Assembly (NCBI GenBank): GCA_020636315.1
Contig: JACJYA010000005.1
Span: 310,001 to 374,000, forward strand
Direction of reading: 5' to 3'
DNA: 64,000 bases
Source of the DNA: Lewinellaceae bacterium
GTDB lineage: Bacteria > Bacteroidota > Bacteroidia > Chitinophagales > Saprospiraceae
In this document: in pieces, positions 17,049 through 26,290 of the stretch
Layout of the letters: each line of letters opens with the position of its first letter
How positions within the stretch are numbered: position 1 is the stretch's first letter
Notes under the pieces: generated by a model
What the model was told of the DNA's origin: nothing
What the model saw: the letters and a program-made list of their open reading frames with translations, nothing else
The model's database searches: none
Made by a program: the position numbers and the translations under genes

Positions 17049-18581
17049 ATGCAGTTAAAAACGTCTTTAAAACCGAACGTTCAGCCTCTTTCACCAGAAC
17101 GCCCTACCCGCATCACCATCGCCCGTGGTGACGGTATCGGAGGCGAGATCATGGACGCAACTTTATCCATCCTGGAAGCAGCGGGAGCCCGGCTGGAGTA
17201 CGATGAGATCCGGATCGGCAGGCAGGTATATCTCGAAGGCCACTCCTCCGGGATCAGCCCGGAAGCCTGGGAAGTGCTTCGCCGCAACCGGGCTTTTCTT
17301 AAAGGGCCGATCACCACTCCCCAGGGAGGGGGCTACAAGAGCCTTAATGTAACCATCCGCAAAGCAATGGGGCTCTATGCCAACGTGCGCCCCTGCCGGG
17401 CATATACCCCTTATGTGGAGAGCAATTTTCCGGATATGGACCTGGTGGTTGTCCGGGAAAATGAAGAAGACCTCTACGCCGGCATCGAACACAGGCAGAC
17501 CACCGAAGTGGTGCAGTGCCTGAAACTCGTCTCCCGCCCCGGGTGTGAGCGCGTGATCCGGTACGCTTTTGAATATGCCCGGGCTTATGGGCGCCGGAAG
17601 GTTACCTGCATGACGAAGGACAACATCATGAAGCACACCGACGGCCTTTTTCACGAGGTGTTCGACGAGGTTGCCAGGGAATACCCGGATATTCAGTCCG
17701 ATCATTACATAATTGACATCGGAGCAGCCCTGCTGTCTGCCCGCCCCGACCAGTTCGACGTGGTTGTCACGCTCAATCTCTACGGCGATATCATTTCCGA
17801 TATTACGGCCCTGGTGGCAGGCTCAGTGGGCCTCGGCGGTTCGGCCAATATCGGTGACAATATCGCCATGTTCGAAGCCATTCACGGCTCTGCTCCGGAC
17901 ATTGCCGGCAAGGGGGTCGCCAACCCTTCCGGCCTGGTTCATGCCGCCTGCATGATGCTAACCCATATCGGCCAGGCCAAAGTAGCTGAGCGCATCTTGA
18001 ATGCTCTGCTGCGCACCCTTGAAGACGGCATCCACACCGACGACCTATACAACGAAGCTTATACCCGCCACCGGGCAAGCACCGAAGAGTTCACCCGGGC
18101 CGTTATCGAAAGGCTGGGGCAGGAGCCCGAAAAGCTTAAGCCGGCCCTTTTGGGCGATGCCGCCAAGCCCATCGAGGTGAAGGTGCAACCCGGTAAACGG
18201 TCAAACAAACAGCTGGTGGGCGTCGATGTGTTTCTGGATTGGGCTGACGGCCGGCGAGACCCCGGCGAGCTGGGAAGGGTTCTGGAAGAACTGGCCGGCC
18301 AGCAACTGCAGCTGAAGATGATCACAAACCGGGGGGTAAAGGTTTATCCCAACGGCTTTCCGGAAACCTTCTGCACCGACCATTGGCGGTGCCGGTTTGT
18401 ATCCGGGGATTCCAGAGTAAAGCCAATGGGCAATGGCATGGCCTACACCGCTCAGGTTCCCTATGATGAGGTGGTTGCCTTACTGCAGCGCCTGGCGGAT
18501 GCAGGTTTGAACTTCATCAAGATCGAAAACCTCTATGAAATAGACGGTGAACGAGCCTATTCCCTGGGCCAGGGAGAATAG
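17049..18581 (+). CDS. icd: NADP-dependent isocitrate dehydrogenase, long Thermus-like form
   Basis: 510 residues. It oxidises isocitrate to 2-oxoglutarate in the TCA cycle. It carries the isocitrate/isopropylmalate dehydrogenase signatures: GDGIGGEI near 30, substrate loop SLNVTIRKAMGLYANVRPCR (about 97-116), metal-binding NLYGDIISDITA (about 250) and nucleotide site EAIHGSAPDIAGKGVANPSG (about 280). Beyond about residue 360 there is an extra C-terminal domain, the arrangement of the Thermus-type enzyme of about 500 residues rather than the E. coli form. Coenzyme preference is inferred from that group. Confidence 0.9.
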   Translation: MQLKTSLKPNVQPLSPERPTRITIARGDGIGGEIMDATLSILEAAGARLEYDEIRIGRQVYLEGHSSGISPEAWEVLRRNRAFLKGPITTPQGGGYKSLNVTIRKAMGLYANVRPCRAYTPYVESNFPDMDLVVVRENEEDLYAGIEHRQTTEVVQCLKLVSRPGCERVIRYAFEYARAYGRRKVTCMTKDNIMKHTDGLFHEVFDEVAREYPDIQSDHYIIDIGAALLSARPDQFDVVVTLNLYGDIISDITALVAGSVGLGGSANIGDNIAMFEAIHGSAPDIAGKGVANPSGLVHAACMMLTHIGQAKVAERILNALLRTLEDGIHTDDLYNEAYTRHRASTEEFTRAVIERLGQEPEKLKPALLGDAAKPIEVKVQPGKRSNKQLVGVDVFLDWADGRRDPGELGRVLEELAGQQLQLKMITNRGVKVYPNGFPETFCTDHWRCRFVSGDSRVKPMGNGMAYTAQVPYDEVVALLQRLADAGLNFIKIENLYEIDGERAYSLGQGE

Positions 18582-18592
18582 CGCAGGCAGGA

Positions 18593-19381
18593 TTACCATT
18601 CCACCTGTCCCTCAAACACCAATTGTGCGGGCCCGCAGAGCCACACATCTGTGAAACTATCCGCCAGGGGCGTGAAGCGGACTTCCAGCTCTCCTCCCTT
18701 GGTGCGGATGGGGATGGCCTGCGGGCCCTGGCCCGGCTCCCGGAGGAAATGGGCAATTGCCGAAGCCGTGACGCCGGTGCCGCAGGAAAGTGTCTCGTCT
18801 TCCACACCCCGCTCATAGGTGGCAACCGTAATTCCATCTTTGGTGGGTTCTACGAAGTTGACGTTGGTGCCTTCTTTACGGAAGCGCTCTGAGTATCTTA
18901 TTTCGCGCCCTCTCTGCAGGATGGCCGTATGGCCTACAGCGTCAACAAATTCGACATAATGAGGAGAGCCGGTATTCAGAAAGAAGAATCCGGCTCCTTT
19001 TTCAACCTCCTTCACGTCTTTCATCTTGAGCTCTACCCATCCATTGGGACGGATGCGGGCTTCGTGCGGGCCGTCAATGGCCAGAAAGCGGCATTCCTGT
19101 TCAATGATGCCGAGTTGCCGGGCAAAAGCTACGATGCAACGGCCGCCATTGCCGCACATGCTGCCTTCCCCGCCGTCGGCATTGAAATACACCATTTCGA
19201 AATCGAATTCCGCGTGGGCCTGCAGCAGAATGAGCCCATCTGCACCGATGCCGAACCTCCGGTGGCAAAGCCGGGCGATGGCGGCGCCATTCGTCTGGCT
19301 TAAGTACTGCTTTTCGCGCTGGTCCATCAGGATAAAATCGTTGCCGGCGCCCTGGTACTTGAAAAAAGGGATTTTTTCCAT
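18593..19381 (-). CDS. dapF: Diaminopimelate epimerase
   Basis: 262 residues. It interconverts LL- and meso-diaminopimelate for lysine and peptidoglycan synthesis. Conserved features are the N-terminal GAGNDFILMD, the first catalytic cysteine in CGNGGRC (about 75), and the second in LSCGTGVTA (about 215). The length is slightly below the usual 270-280 but both half-domains are complete. It lies 12 bases downstream of a small membrane-protein gene on the same strand, likely in one transcript, and converges with icd. Confidence 0.95.
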   Translation of the reverse strand: MEKIPFFKYQGAGNDFILMDQREKQYLSQTNGAAIARLCHRRFGIGADGLILLQAHAEFDFEMVYFNADGGEGSMCGNGGRCIVAFARQLGIIEQECRFLAIDGPHEARIRPNGWVELKMKDVKEVEKGAGFFFLNTGSPHYVEFVDAVGHTAILQRGREIRYSERFRKEGTNVNFVEPTKDGITVATYERGVEDETLSCGTGVTASAIAHFLREPGQGPQAIPIRTKGGELEVRFTPLADSFTDVWLCGPAQLVFEGQVEW

Positions 19382-19393
19382 GGTTCTTTTCTT

Positions 19394-19624
19394 TTACCGG
19401 CCGTTCAGGCGGGTTGTATCCGCCCGGCTGCTGTCGGCAGCCGGTGCTTTCTGTTCCAGTGGGTCTTCCATGCCCAGGGGCACGTCCATTGTGTAATGCC
19501 GGTAGGCGATGATCGCCAGCAGCACCAGAATGAGAACGGCTCCAAACAGGGAGAATTTCCATCCCCAGATATTGCCGATATATTCACCATCAAATGGGTC
19601 TTTTTTTTCTTCTTTATCGCTCAT
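19394..19624 (-). CDS. Small single-pass membrane protein upstream of dapF
   Basis: 76 residues from ATG 19624 (MSDKEEKKDPFDGEYIG); the longer in-frame start at 19657 lies too close to the promoter box at 19670. One transmembrane helix (about 27-45, LFGAVLILVLLAIIAY) is followed by a short polar tail with acidic and alanine residues. No family recognised. It forms a two-gene unit with dapF, 12 bases apart. Confidence 0.7.
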   Translation of the reverse strand: MSDKEEKKDPFDGEYIGNIWGWKFSLFGAVLILVLLAIIAYRHYTMDVPLGMEDPLEQKAPAADSSRADTTRLNGR

Positions 19625-19669
19625 TAGCGTATTGGTTTGGGGGCTACTGCCCGGCACTTCCTTTTACTG

Positions 19670-19677
19670 CAAAGATA
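19670..19677 (-). promoter_or_regulatory. -7 promoter box (TATCTTTG) of the dapF unit
   Basis: The minus strand reads TATCTTTG, identical to the boxes before ettA and carA, 46 bases upstream of the 19624 start. It makes the alternative start at 19657 unlikely, since that would leave almost no leader. Confidence 0.55.
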
Positions 19678-19934
19678 GAAAATCCTTCAGACAGCATCCT
19701 TTTGCCGACTTCCTTGTTCCTTTGGGGGAAGGCAATTGAAAGGGTTATGCTTTCCGCCCGCTCTCCAATTCCAAAAGGCCGCAGGGAATTGTCCAAAAAC
19801 ATTGAAAAAAAATCGTTTTGTTGGTAGTTTAAAAGTGAGCTGATTTGTTTAATTATAAGATATGCTTTACTGATAATCAAAGCTCAGCTCCTGAAACGGT
19901 GCGCACTGCGTAATAAGCAAAAAAAATTTCACTC
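19678..19934. other. Divergent intergenic region before the TonB receptor gene
   Basis: About 260 bases separate the dapF-unit promoter from the receptor start. The half nearest the receptor is AT-rich. No exact TAnnTTTG box, terminator or metal-regulator operator was recognised. Confidence 0.4.
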
Positions 19935-22523
19935 ATGAAATTCAACTTATTCGGACTGAGCTTATTGACAACCTTTTTTCATTATTCCATCCTGTCTGCT
20001 CAGGATATTTCCCATGCCGGAGACACCGTTCGCTTTCAGGTCGATGGCGTTTGCGACATGTGCAAGGAACGCATCGAGGATGCGGCGCTCCGGACCGTTG
20101 GCGTTCGCTTTGCCAATTGGGATATTCCAAGCAAGCTCCTGATGGTAGTCCTGTCTCCGGAGCCTTTTGACGAGATGGCCCTCCACCGCAATATTGCCAG
20201 TGTAGGCCACGACACAGAAAAGATGAGGGCCCCGGACGAGGCTTACAATGCACTTCACGCCTGCTGTAAATACAGAAGTGAGGCCGTCCGCAACGCTCAC
20301 CGGGTAGTAGGCAATACGGTCCTTGGATACATAGGGGGAGTTGTTTTTGAGGTGGAAGACAAAGGGCGAAGCACCCCACTACCCGGCGCCAATATTCGGT
20401 GGTTGGGCACAAATGAAGGTACGTTCACCAATGCGGAAGGGCGTTTCGAATTGCCCTTCAATGCCGGGACGGAAGAGGTAGTGGTCAGCTTTGTCGGTTT
20501 CGGCTCCGATACCATAGAGGTAAAGGAAAACTTTGACCTGGAGATCGTTCTGAGAACCGGCGCCCAGCTCAACCTCGTGGAAGTTACCTACCGGCCCCGC
20601 ACCACCGAGGTGTCTTTTGTCGATCCCATCAAAGTACAACGGATCGGAGAGAAGGAGCTGATGAAAGCCGCCTGCTGCAACCTGTCTGAAAGCTTTGAGA
20701 CCACCCCCTCGGTCGATGTGTCGTTTACAGATGCAGTGACCGGCGCCCGGCAGATCGAGATGCTGGGGCTGGCCAGCCCTTATGTTCAAATGACCAGGGA
20801 GAATATGCCTGATGTCAGGGGGTTATCGGCTATCTACGGCCTTACCTACACAGCCGGGCCCTGGGTGGAGGGCATTCAGGTCAATAAAGGCATGGGGTCT
20901 GTGGTCAATGGGTTTGAAAGCATTGCCGGGCAGATCAATGTAGAACTGCGAAAGCCGGAGTGCAGCGATCAACTGTACCTCAACCTGTACACCAATCAGA
21001 TGGGGCGTATCGAGGGCAACGCCAACCTCAGCCATCAACTCAGTGAGCATTGGTCCGCCGGCCTGCTGCTGCACGCCAGGAATCAAAAACTGGCCGGAGA
21101 GGTTGACCGCAATAACGACGGCTTCATGGACATGCCCGGGAACGAACAGTACATCGGGGTGCACCGGTGGAAATACAGCAGTGGCCAGGGCCTGGAGGCC
21201 CAGTTTGGCCTTAAAGGAGCCTATATCGACGATATCAGCGGGCAGAATGGTTTTGATCCGGAGGAGGCCCGCGATAACCCTTCCGGCCTCTGGGGGGCCC
21301 GCATCACCACCCGCCGATTGGAAAGCTGGTTCAAAATGGGCAAAGTGTTTGAGGAAAGGCCCGGGGCCAGCCTGGGGTTACAGGTTGCTGCTTTGTACCA
21401 TGGCCAGGATGCCTACTTCGGGCTGCGCAGCTATGACGGAGAACAGGCTTCAGCCTATGCCAACCTGATCTATCAGGGCACTGTCGGCGAGGAGGAACAC
21501 CACCGGTTTAAAACCGGCGCCAGTTTCCAGTGGGATCAGTACGATGAACGGCTGTTCGCCGGTGTTTATACGCGTGAGGAATGGGCGCCTGGGGCCTTTT
21601 TCGAATACACCTGGCAACCGGCGGAGCAATTCACTGCCGTTGCCGGCCTGCGGGCTGACCATCACAATATGTTCGGCCCTTTTCTGACACCCCGCCTGCA
21701 TCTTCGCTATACCGCCGGTGAAGAAACCGTCCTGCGTGCTTCTGCCGGGCGAGGACAGCGAACGGCCAGCATCTTCGCTGAAAATATCGGCGCCATGGCC
21801 TCCTCCCGGGATCTGGTTGTTCATTCCCGGGATACAGATAAGCCTTACGGCCTGGATGCCGAGGTGGCCTGGAACTACGGCCTGAACTTTACTCAGGGCT
21901 TTCTGCTGGCGCGCCGTAACGGGGCGCTCAGCCTCGATGCATACTATACGAACTTTACCAATCAGGTCGTGGTGGATTACGTTCAGGATCCACAAGAGTT
22001 GCATTTTTATAACCTGGATGGGCGCTCTCGTTCCGTCAGCCTGCAGGCGCAGTTGGATGCGGAGCTATTGGCTCGTTGGGATGTCCGCCTGGCTTATCGG
22101 TTCAATGATGTGCGGGTGGGCTATCAGTTAGGAGAAATGCAAAAACCGCTTGTTGCCCGCCACCGTGCTTTTATCAACATGGCTTATGAAACCCCCAATA
22201 CCTGGAAATTCGACCTTACCCTGAACTGGCAGGGCGCCAAGCGGCTGCCCTCTACCGTTACCAACCCGCCGGAATACCGCCGACAGGATACTTCACCGGA
22301 CTTCCTGCTGGCCAATGCACAGGTGAGCAAGAGTTGGGGGGAACACTTTGAAATTTACCTTGGCGCTGAAAACCTGTTCAACTTTATGCAGGCTGATCCC
22401 ATTATTTCCAGTGAGGACCCCTTTGGGCCTTATTTTGACAGTTCACTGGTTTGGGGGCCGGTTTTCGGGCGAAATGTTTATCTGGGCCTGCGATACCGGA
22501 TCGGCAAAGGGGGGCATCATTAG
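19935..22523 (+). CDS. TonB-dependent receptor with N-terminal heavy-metal-associated (HMA) domain
   Basis: 862 residues. After a signal peptide (about 1-22) comes an HMA-like domain (about 30-100) with the metal motif GVCDMC and a later CC (HACCK). Then follow a carboxypeptidase-D regulatory-like domain (about 112-200, with NIRWLGTNEGTFTNAEGRF), the TonB plug (about 235-340, with an unusual AACCNLSESF at its start and MGSVVNGFESIAGQINVEL at its end) and a 22-strand-type barrel ending YRIGKGGHH. The outer-membrane importer role is certain by family. The HMA domain and extra cysteine pairs suggest copper or another soft metal; that is inference. HMA and receptor are usually separate genes. Confidence 0.9.
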   Translation: MKFNLFGLSLLTTFFHYSILSAQDISHAGDTVRFQVDGVCDMCKERIEDAALRTVGVRFANWDIPSKLLMVVLSPEPFDEMALHRNIASVGHDTEKMRAPDEAYNALHACCKYRSEAVRNAHRVVGNTVLGYIGGVVFEVEDKGRSTPLPGANIRWLGTNEGTFTNAEGRFELPFNAGTEEVVVSFVGFGSDTIEVKENFDLEIVLRTGAQLNLVEVTYRPRTTEVSFVDPIKVQRIGEKELMKAACCNLSESFETTPSVDVSFTDAVTGARQIEMLGLASPYVQMTRENMPDVRGLSAIYGLTYTAGPWVEGIQVNKGMGSVVNGFESIAGQINVELRKPECSDQLYLNLYTNQMGRIEGNANLSHQLSEHWSAGLLLHARNQKLAGEVDRNNDGFMDMPGNEQYIGVHRWKYSSGQGLEAQFGLKGAYIDDISGQNGFDPEEARDNPSGLWGARITTRRLESWFKMGKVFEERPGASLGLQVAALYHGQDAYFGLRSYDGEQASAYANLIYQGTVGEEEHHRFKTGASFQWDQYDERLFAGVYTREEWAPGAFFEYTWQPAEQFTAVAGLRADHHNMFGPFLTPRLHLRYTAGEETVLRASAGRGQRTASIFAENIGAMASSRDLVVHSRDTDKPYGLDAEVAWNYGLNFTQGFLLARRNGALSLDAYYTNFTNQVVVDYVQDPQELHFYNLDGRSRSVSLQAQLDAELLARWDVRLAYRFNDVRVGYQLGEMQKPLVARHRAFINMAYETPNTWKFDLTLNWQGAKRLPSTVTNPPEYRRQDTSPDFLLANAQVSKSWGEHFEIYLGAENLFNFMQADPIISSEDPFGPYFDSSLVWGPVFGRNVYLGLRYRIGKGGHH

Positions 22524-22734
22524 CATTGTGTATAAACCCGGGGAGGATGTTGAAAAAGGACAAATAATATATTGCGGCAATGTATCCATTCTCTAGCCAG
22601 TACCGTAAAAAATTATTAACTTGAAATTTCGTTACTAAACACAACGTTTCTATTGAATGCTTGCCGTAAGGCCTTCCCGGCCGGCAGTAGTGAAGATATA
22701 AATTGAAAGCAATCACCGTACAGACGACGAAAAC

Positions 22735-24159
22735 ATGAAGCAGTACGTTATTATCGGGGCCAGTTCATTGCTCAGTGCTCTGCTCGCAGTCCTGGTTTAC
22801 CGGTTCTTTGAACAGCCAAAAGAGATCATCATCAGGGAGACCGTCCCGGCGCGCTATACCAACTTTGACCCGATGGATATCAGCAAACAGCGGGTATTCC
22901 TTTCTTCATCGCCTACCGATTTTATCGCTGCCGCTGAAACCGTCACCCCGGCAGTCGTGAACATAAAAACCGTACAAGGCGGCGGAGGTTTCGATTTCTG
23001 GGGAGGGAATACGCTGGGGGCAGCCTCCGGGTCCGGTGTGATCATTTCTCCGGATGGATATATCGTAACGAACAATCACGTCATCGAGGACAGCGACGAT
23101 ATTCAGGTAACCCTCAACGACAAACGGGATTTCGAAGCCGAACTGATCGGAGCCGACCCGTCCACCGACCTCGCCCTGATCAAGATCAAAGGGAAAGGGC
23201 TGCCTTATATGGAGTTCGGAAATTCGGATTCTCTGCGCGTTGGGGAATGGGTGATCGCCGTGGGCAACCCGTTCAACCTGGAGTCCACCGTGACGGCAGG
23301 TATCGTCAGCGCCAAAGGCCGCAGTATTGACATCCTGGAAGGGCAGGACCGCATCGAATCTTTCATTCAGACGGACGCGGCGGTCAACCCCGGCAACAGC
23401 GGCGGTGCTCTGGTAAACACCAACGGAGAGCTGATCGGCATCAACACGGCCATCATCACCCGTTCGGGGCGCTACGAAGGGTACTCCTTTGCCGTGCCGG
23501 CCAACCTGGCCCGAAAAGTGATTCGCGACCTCAAGGATTTCGGCATGGTTCAACGCGGCATCCTCGGTGTTTTCATCGATGAGATCACCAACGAACGGGC
23601 CAGAGAGCTGGGGTTGAAAGCTGTGGAAGGCGTCTTTGTCACCCGTGTCACTCCGGGTAGCGGAGCCGATGACGCCGGCCTGAGAAAGGGAGATGTGATC
23701 GTTGGAATAAACGGAGTGATAACCAAGACATTGCCGGAGATGCAGGAGCAACTCGGCCGCTACCGCCCCGGCAACAGCGTCAAGGTGGACTTTATCCGAA
23801 ACGGCAAAAAACAGACGGCGGAAGTGCTGCTGAAGAACAAGAGCAACAGCACGGCCCTGGTTACCGATAAAAATGTCGATGTGCTTACCGGCCTGGGCTT
23901 TGAGCTTCGCGAACTAACCCGGGAGGAACGCCGCCGCCTCAAGGCCAACGGCGTTAAAGTGATCAGCATTTACCGCGGCAGCCGCATCGAACGCACCAAT
24001 ATGGACCCCGGCTTCATCATTACCAAGATCGACAACAAACCGGTGGAATCGGTGGATGCCCTGGTGGAGGAATTTTCCAAAGCCACCGGTAAGGTGATGC
24101 TGGAGGGCATCTATGAGAGTTATCCCGGGGAGTATTATTATGCGTTTCCGATAGATTGA
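22735..24159 (+). CDS. HtrA/DegP-like serine protease with two PDZ domains
   Basis: 474 residues. An N-terminal hydrophobic helix (1-22) acts as signal or anchor. The trypsin-like domain (about 60-270) keeps the full triad: His115 in IVTNNHVIED, Asp145 in STDLALIKI and Ser222 in NPGNSGGAL. PDZ1 lies at about 285-370 (GLRKGDVIVGINGV) and a diverged PDZ2 at about 380-470 (PGFIITKIDNKPVESVD). It is a periplasmic protein quality-control protease. It follows the receptor gene by 211 bases, probably as a separate transcript. Confidence 0.94.
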   Translation: MKQYVIIGASSLLSALLAVLVYRFFEQPKEIIIRETVPARYTNFDPMDISKQRVFLSSSPTDFIAAAETVTPAVVNIKTVQGGGGFDFWGGNTLGAASGSGVIISPDGYIVTNNHVIEDSDDIQVTLNDKRDFEAELIGADPSTDLALIKIKGKGLPYMEFGNSDSLRVGEWVIAVGNPFNLESTVTAGIVSAKGRSIDILEGQDRIESFIQTDAAVNPGNSGGALVNTNGELIGINTAIITRSGRYEGYSFAVPANLARKVIRDLKDFGMVQRGILGVFIDEITNERARELGLKAVEGVFVTRVTPGSGADDAGLRKGDVIVGINGVITKTLPEMQEQLGRYRPGNSVKVDFIRNGKKQTAEVLLKNKSNSTALVTDKNVDVLTGLGFELRELTREERRRLKANGVKVISIYRGSRIERTNMDPGFIITKIDNKPVESVDALVEEFSKATGKVMLEGIYESYPGEYYYAFPID

Positions 24160-24233
24160 TAATGTTTATTCGTGCACTTGTGCTTTGATGTATTCATATC
24201 TGCCCCATCTCGAATGCACCTAACATAACCCCT

Positions 24234-24452
24234 ATGGATCTTTTCAGCAAGAAAAAGAAAGAACCGCAAACCGTTGAAGTCAAAGGCAACCCCTTAAAAT
24301 GCCCCGTTTGTGGTAATGATTATTTCTACTACAGGAAAGTGTTGCTCAGCAACCGGGGGCTGGCTTTTATGGACCTGGAATGGGCCAGCCGCCGGGCGAC
24401 CTGCTTTGTCTGTTCGGAGTGCAGCTATATCTTCTGGTTTGACCGGAGTTGA
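24234..24452 (+). CDS. Small zinc-ribbon protein
   Basis: 72 residues. The basic N-terminus (MDLFSKKKKE) is followed by two cysteine pairs, CPVC at about 24-27 and CSEC at about 60-63, which could hold one zinc. The second half (LAFMDLEWASRRATCFVCSECSYIFWF) resembles small cytosolic zinc-ribbon proteins common in Bacteroidota, which are not functionally assigned. Confidence 0.75.
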   Translation: MDLFSKKKKEPQTVEVKGNPLKCPVCGNDYFYYRKVLLSNRGLAFMDLEWASRRATCFVCSECSYIFWFDRS

Positions 24453-24469
24453 GCAGGAGTAGCGTTGGC

Positions 24470-24538
24470 AGGCCGTTACTTTTGTTATGATTATAAAAAT
24501 AATCATTACTTTTATAATGATTACAAAAGTAACGGCCT
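24470..24538. repeat. 15-bp phased array of 9-bp near-palindromes (array A)
   Basis: Five 9-mers start exactly 15 bases apart at 24470, 24485, 24500, 24515 and 24530: AGGCCGTTA, TTATGATTA, TAATCATTA, TAATGATTA, TAACGGCCT. The outer two are perfect reverse complements of each other, and the whole array is a near-perfect dyad centred at 24504. Spacers are 6-base A or T tracts. A second array of the same design lies at 38806-38874. It sits between the zinc-ribbon gene and the acyl-CoA carboxylase promoter. It could be a hairpin, an operator array or a mobile repeat. Confidence 0.75.
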
Positions 24539-24612
24539 TTCCCGCCTCAGCACTGCTTCAACGGCGTCGGCACACTTCCTTGCATCCCTTTCCCTTTCTT
24601 CCTTCCTTTTCG

Positions 24613-24620
24613 TATTTTTG
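24613..24620 (+). promoter_or_regulatory. -7 promoter box (TATTTTTG) of the acyl-CoA carboxylase gene
   Basis: TATTTTTG fits TAnnTTTG and lies 29 bases before the ATG at 24650. The phased repeat array ends about 75 bases upstream, close enough to influence this promoter. Confidence 0.5.
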
Positions 24621-24649
24621 AGCCCCACACAAAAAAGTACCGACCAAAT

Positions 24650-26284
24650 ATGGCCAAGATCGACATCGAGAAGAGCAAGAATGAAGACCACATGAAACTG
24701 CTCATCTCCCGGATGAACCATCGCCTGGAAAAGATCAGTAAAGGGGGTGGCAGCCGCCGCATTGAAAAGCAGCATAAGCAGGGTAAAATGACTGCCCGCG
24801 AGCGCATCGAATACCTCATCGATAAGGACAGCGAAGTACTGGAGGCCGGCGCTTTTGCCGGTTATGAGATGTACGAAGATTACGGAGGATGCCCGGCCGG
24901 CGGGGTAGTGGTGGTGATCGGCTACGTCAGCGGGCGGCAGTGTGTCATCGTGGCCAACGATGCCACCGTCAAGGCCGGCGCCTGGTTTCCCATCACCGGC
25001 AAGAAGAACCTGCGGGCGCAGGAGATCGCCATGGAAAACCGCCTGCCCATCATCTATCTGGTCGATAGCGCCGGGGTCTTTCTGCCGATGCAGGACGAGA
25101 TCTTTCCCGACAAGGAGCACTTCGGGCGCATCTTCCGCAACAACGCCCGCATGTCGAGCATGGGCATCCCGCAGATCGCCGCCATTATGGGGAGTTGCGT
25201 GGCCGGTGGGGCCTACCTGCCCATCATGTCCGACGAGGCGCTCATCGTCGATGGCACCGGTTCCATCTTCCTGGCCGGGCCCTATCTGGTAAAGGCGGCC
25301 ATAGGGGAGCATGTGGATAAAGAAACGCTGGGGGGCGCCACCACTCAAAGCGAGATCTCCGGCGTGACCGACTACAAGATGCCGGACGATCAGACGTGCC
25401 TGGACACCATCCGGGATCTAATGGACAAAATGGGGCACTTCCCCAAAGCCGGCTTCGACCGGGCAACACCCGCTCCACCCAAAGAGAACCCTGAGGAGAT
25501 TTACGGCCTTTTCCCTTTTGAAGGCAATAAGCCCTACAAAACAGTTGAGATCCTAAAACGGCTGGTGGATGATTCCAAGCTCACCTATTACAAGAATGGC
25601 TTCGGCAAGACCATCATCTGCGCCTACGCCCGCATCGACGGCTGGGCTGTTGGCATCGTGGCCAACAACCGGGAGGTGGTGAAGACGGCCAAGGGAGAAA
25701 TGCAATTCGGCGGCGTCATCTATTCCGACTCGGCCGATAAGGCCACCCGCTTCATCATGAACTGCAACCAGAAGAAGATCCCCCTGGTTTTCCTGCACGA
25801 CGTGACCGGCTTCATGGTGGGCACCCGCTCGGAGCACGGCGGCATCATCAAAGACGGCGCCAAAATGGTCAATGCGGTGGCCAACTCCACGGTACCCAAA
25901 TTCAGTATCGTGATGGGCAACTCCTACGGCGCCGGCAACTACGCCATGTGCGGCAAGGCCTACGACCCCCGCCTGATCGTCGCCTGGCCCACGGCCAAGA
26001 TTGCGGTTATGGGCGGCGGCCAGGCGGCCAAAGTGCTGCTCCAGATCCAATCCTCGGCGATGAAAGCCCAGGGCAAAGAACTGAGCAGTAAGGAGAAGGA
26101 AGAACTGCTGGAAGAGATCAAGGGCCGTTACGACAATCAGACCACACCTTACTACGCCGCTGCCCGCCTTTGGGTGGATGCCATCATCGACCCGCTGGAA
26201 ACCCGGAAGGTGGTCTCTATGGGCATCGAAGCGGCGAATAATGCGGAGGTGGAGCGGTTTAACCCGGGGGTGATACAGACGTAA
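24650..26284 (+). CDS. Acyl-CoA carboxylase beta (carboxyltransferase) subunit, methylcrotonyl-type
   Basis: 544 residues, cytosolic. It transfers the carboxyl group from a biotin carrier to an acyl-CoA. The block VDSAGVFLPMQDEIFPDKEH, followed by a GRIFRNNARMSSMGIPQIA segment and GSCVAGGAYLPIMSDEA, is closest to methylcrotonyl-CoA carboxylase beta subunits (leucine breakdown). The C-terminal half has the second crotonase-like domain (VTGFMVGTRSEHGGIIKDGAK, GNSYGAGNYAMCGKAYDPR). No biotin carboxylase gene is adjacent, so the exact substrate is uncertain and propionyl- or geranyl-CoA is possible. Confidence 0.88.
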   Translation: MAKIDIEKSKNEDHMKLLISRMNHRLEKISKGGGSRRIEKQHKQGKMTARERIEYLIDKDSEVLEAGAFAGYEMYEDYGGCPAGGVVVVIGYVSGRQCVIVANDATVKAGAWFPITGKKNLRAQEIAMENRLPIIYLVDSAGVFLPMQDEIFPDKEHFGRIFRNNARMSSMGIPQIAAIMGSCVAGGAYLPIMSDEALIVDGTGSIFLAGPYLVKAAIGEHVDKETLGGATTQSEISGVTDYKMPDDQTCLDTIRDLMDKMGHFPKAGFDRATPAPPKENPEEIYGLFPFEGNKPYKTVEILKRLVDDSKLTYYKNGFGKTIICAYARIDGWAVGIVANNREVVKTAKGEMQFGGVIYSDSADKATRFIMNCNQKKIPLVFLHDVTGFMVGTRSEHGGIIKDGAKMVNAVANSTVPKFSIVMGNSYGAGNYAMCGKAYDPRLIVAWPTAKIAVMGGGQAAKVLLQIQSSAMKAQGKELSSKEKEELLEEIKGRYDNQTTPYYAAARLWVDAIIDPLETRKVVSMGIEAANNAEVERFNPGVIQT

Positions 26285-26290
26285 AATACA

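Noticed and set aside
24313..24321. Extra TAATGATTA inside the zinc-ribbon gene
   Set aside because: It encodes conserved residues (Gly-Asn-Asp-Tyr) and is out of the 15-bp phase of array A, so it is a chance match.
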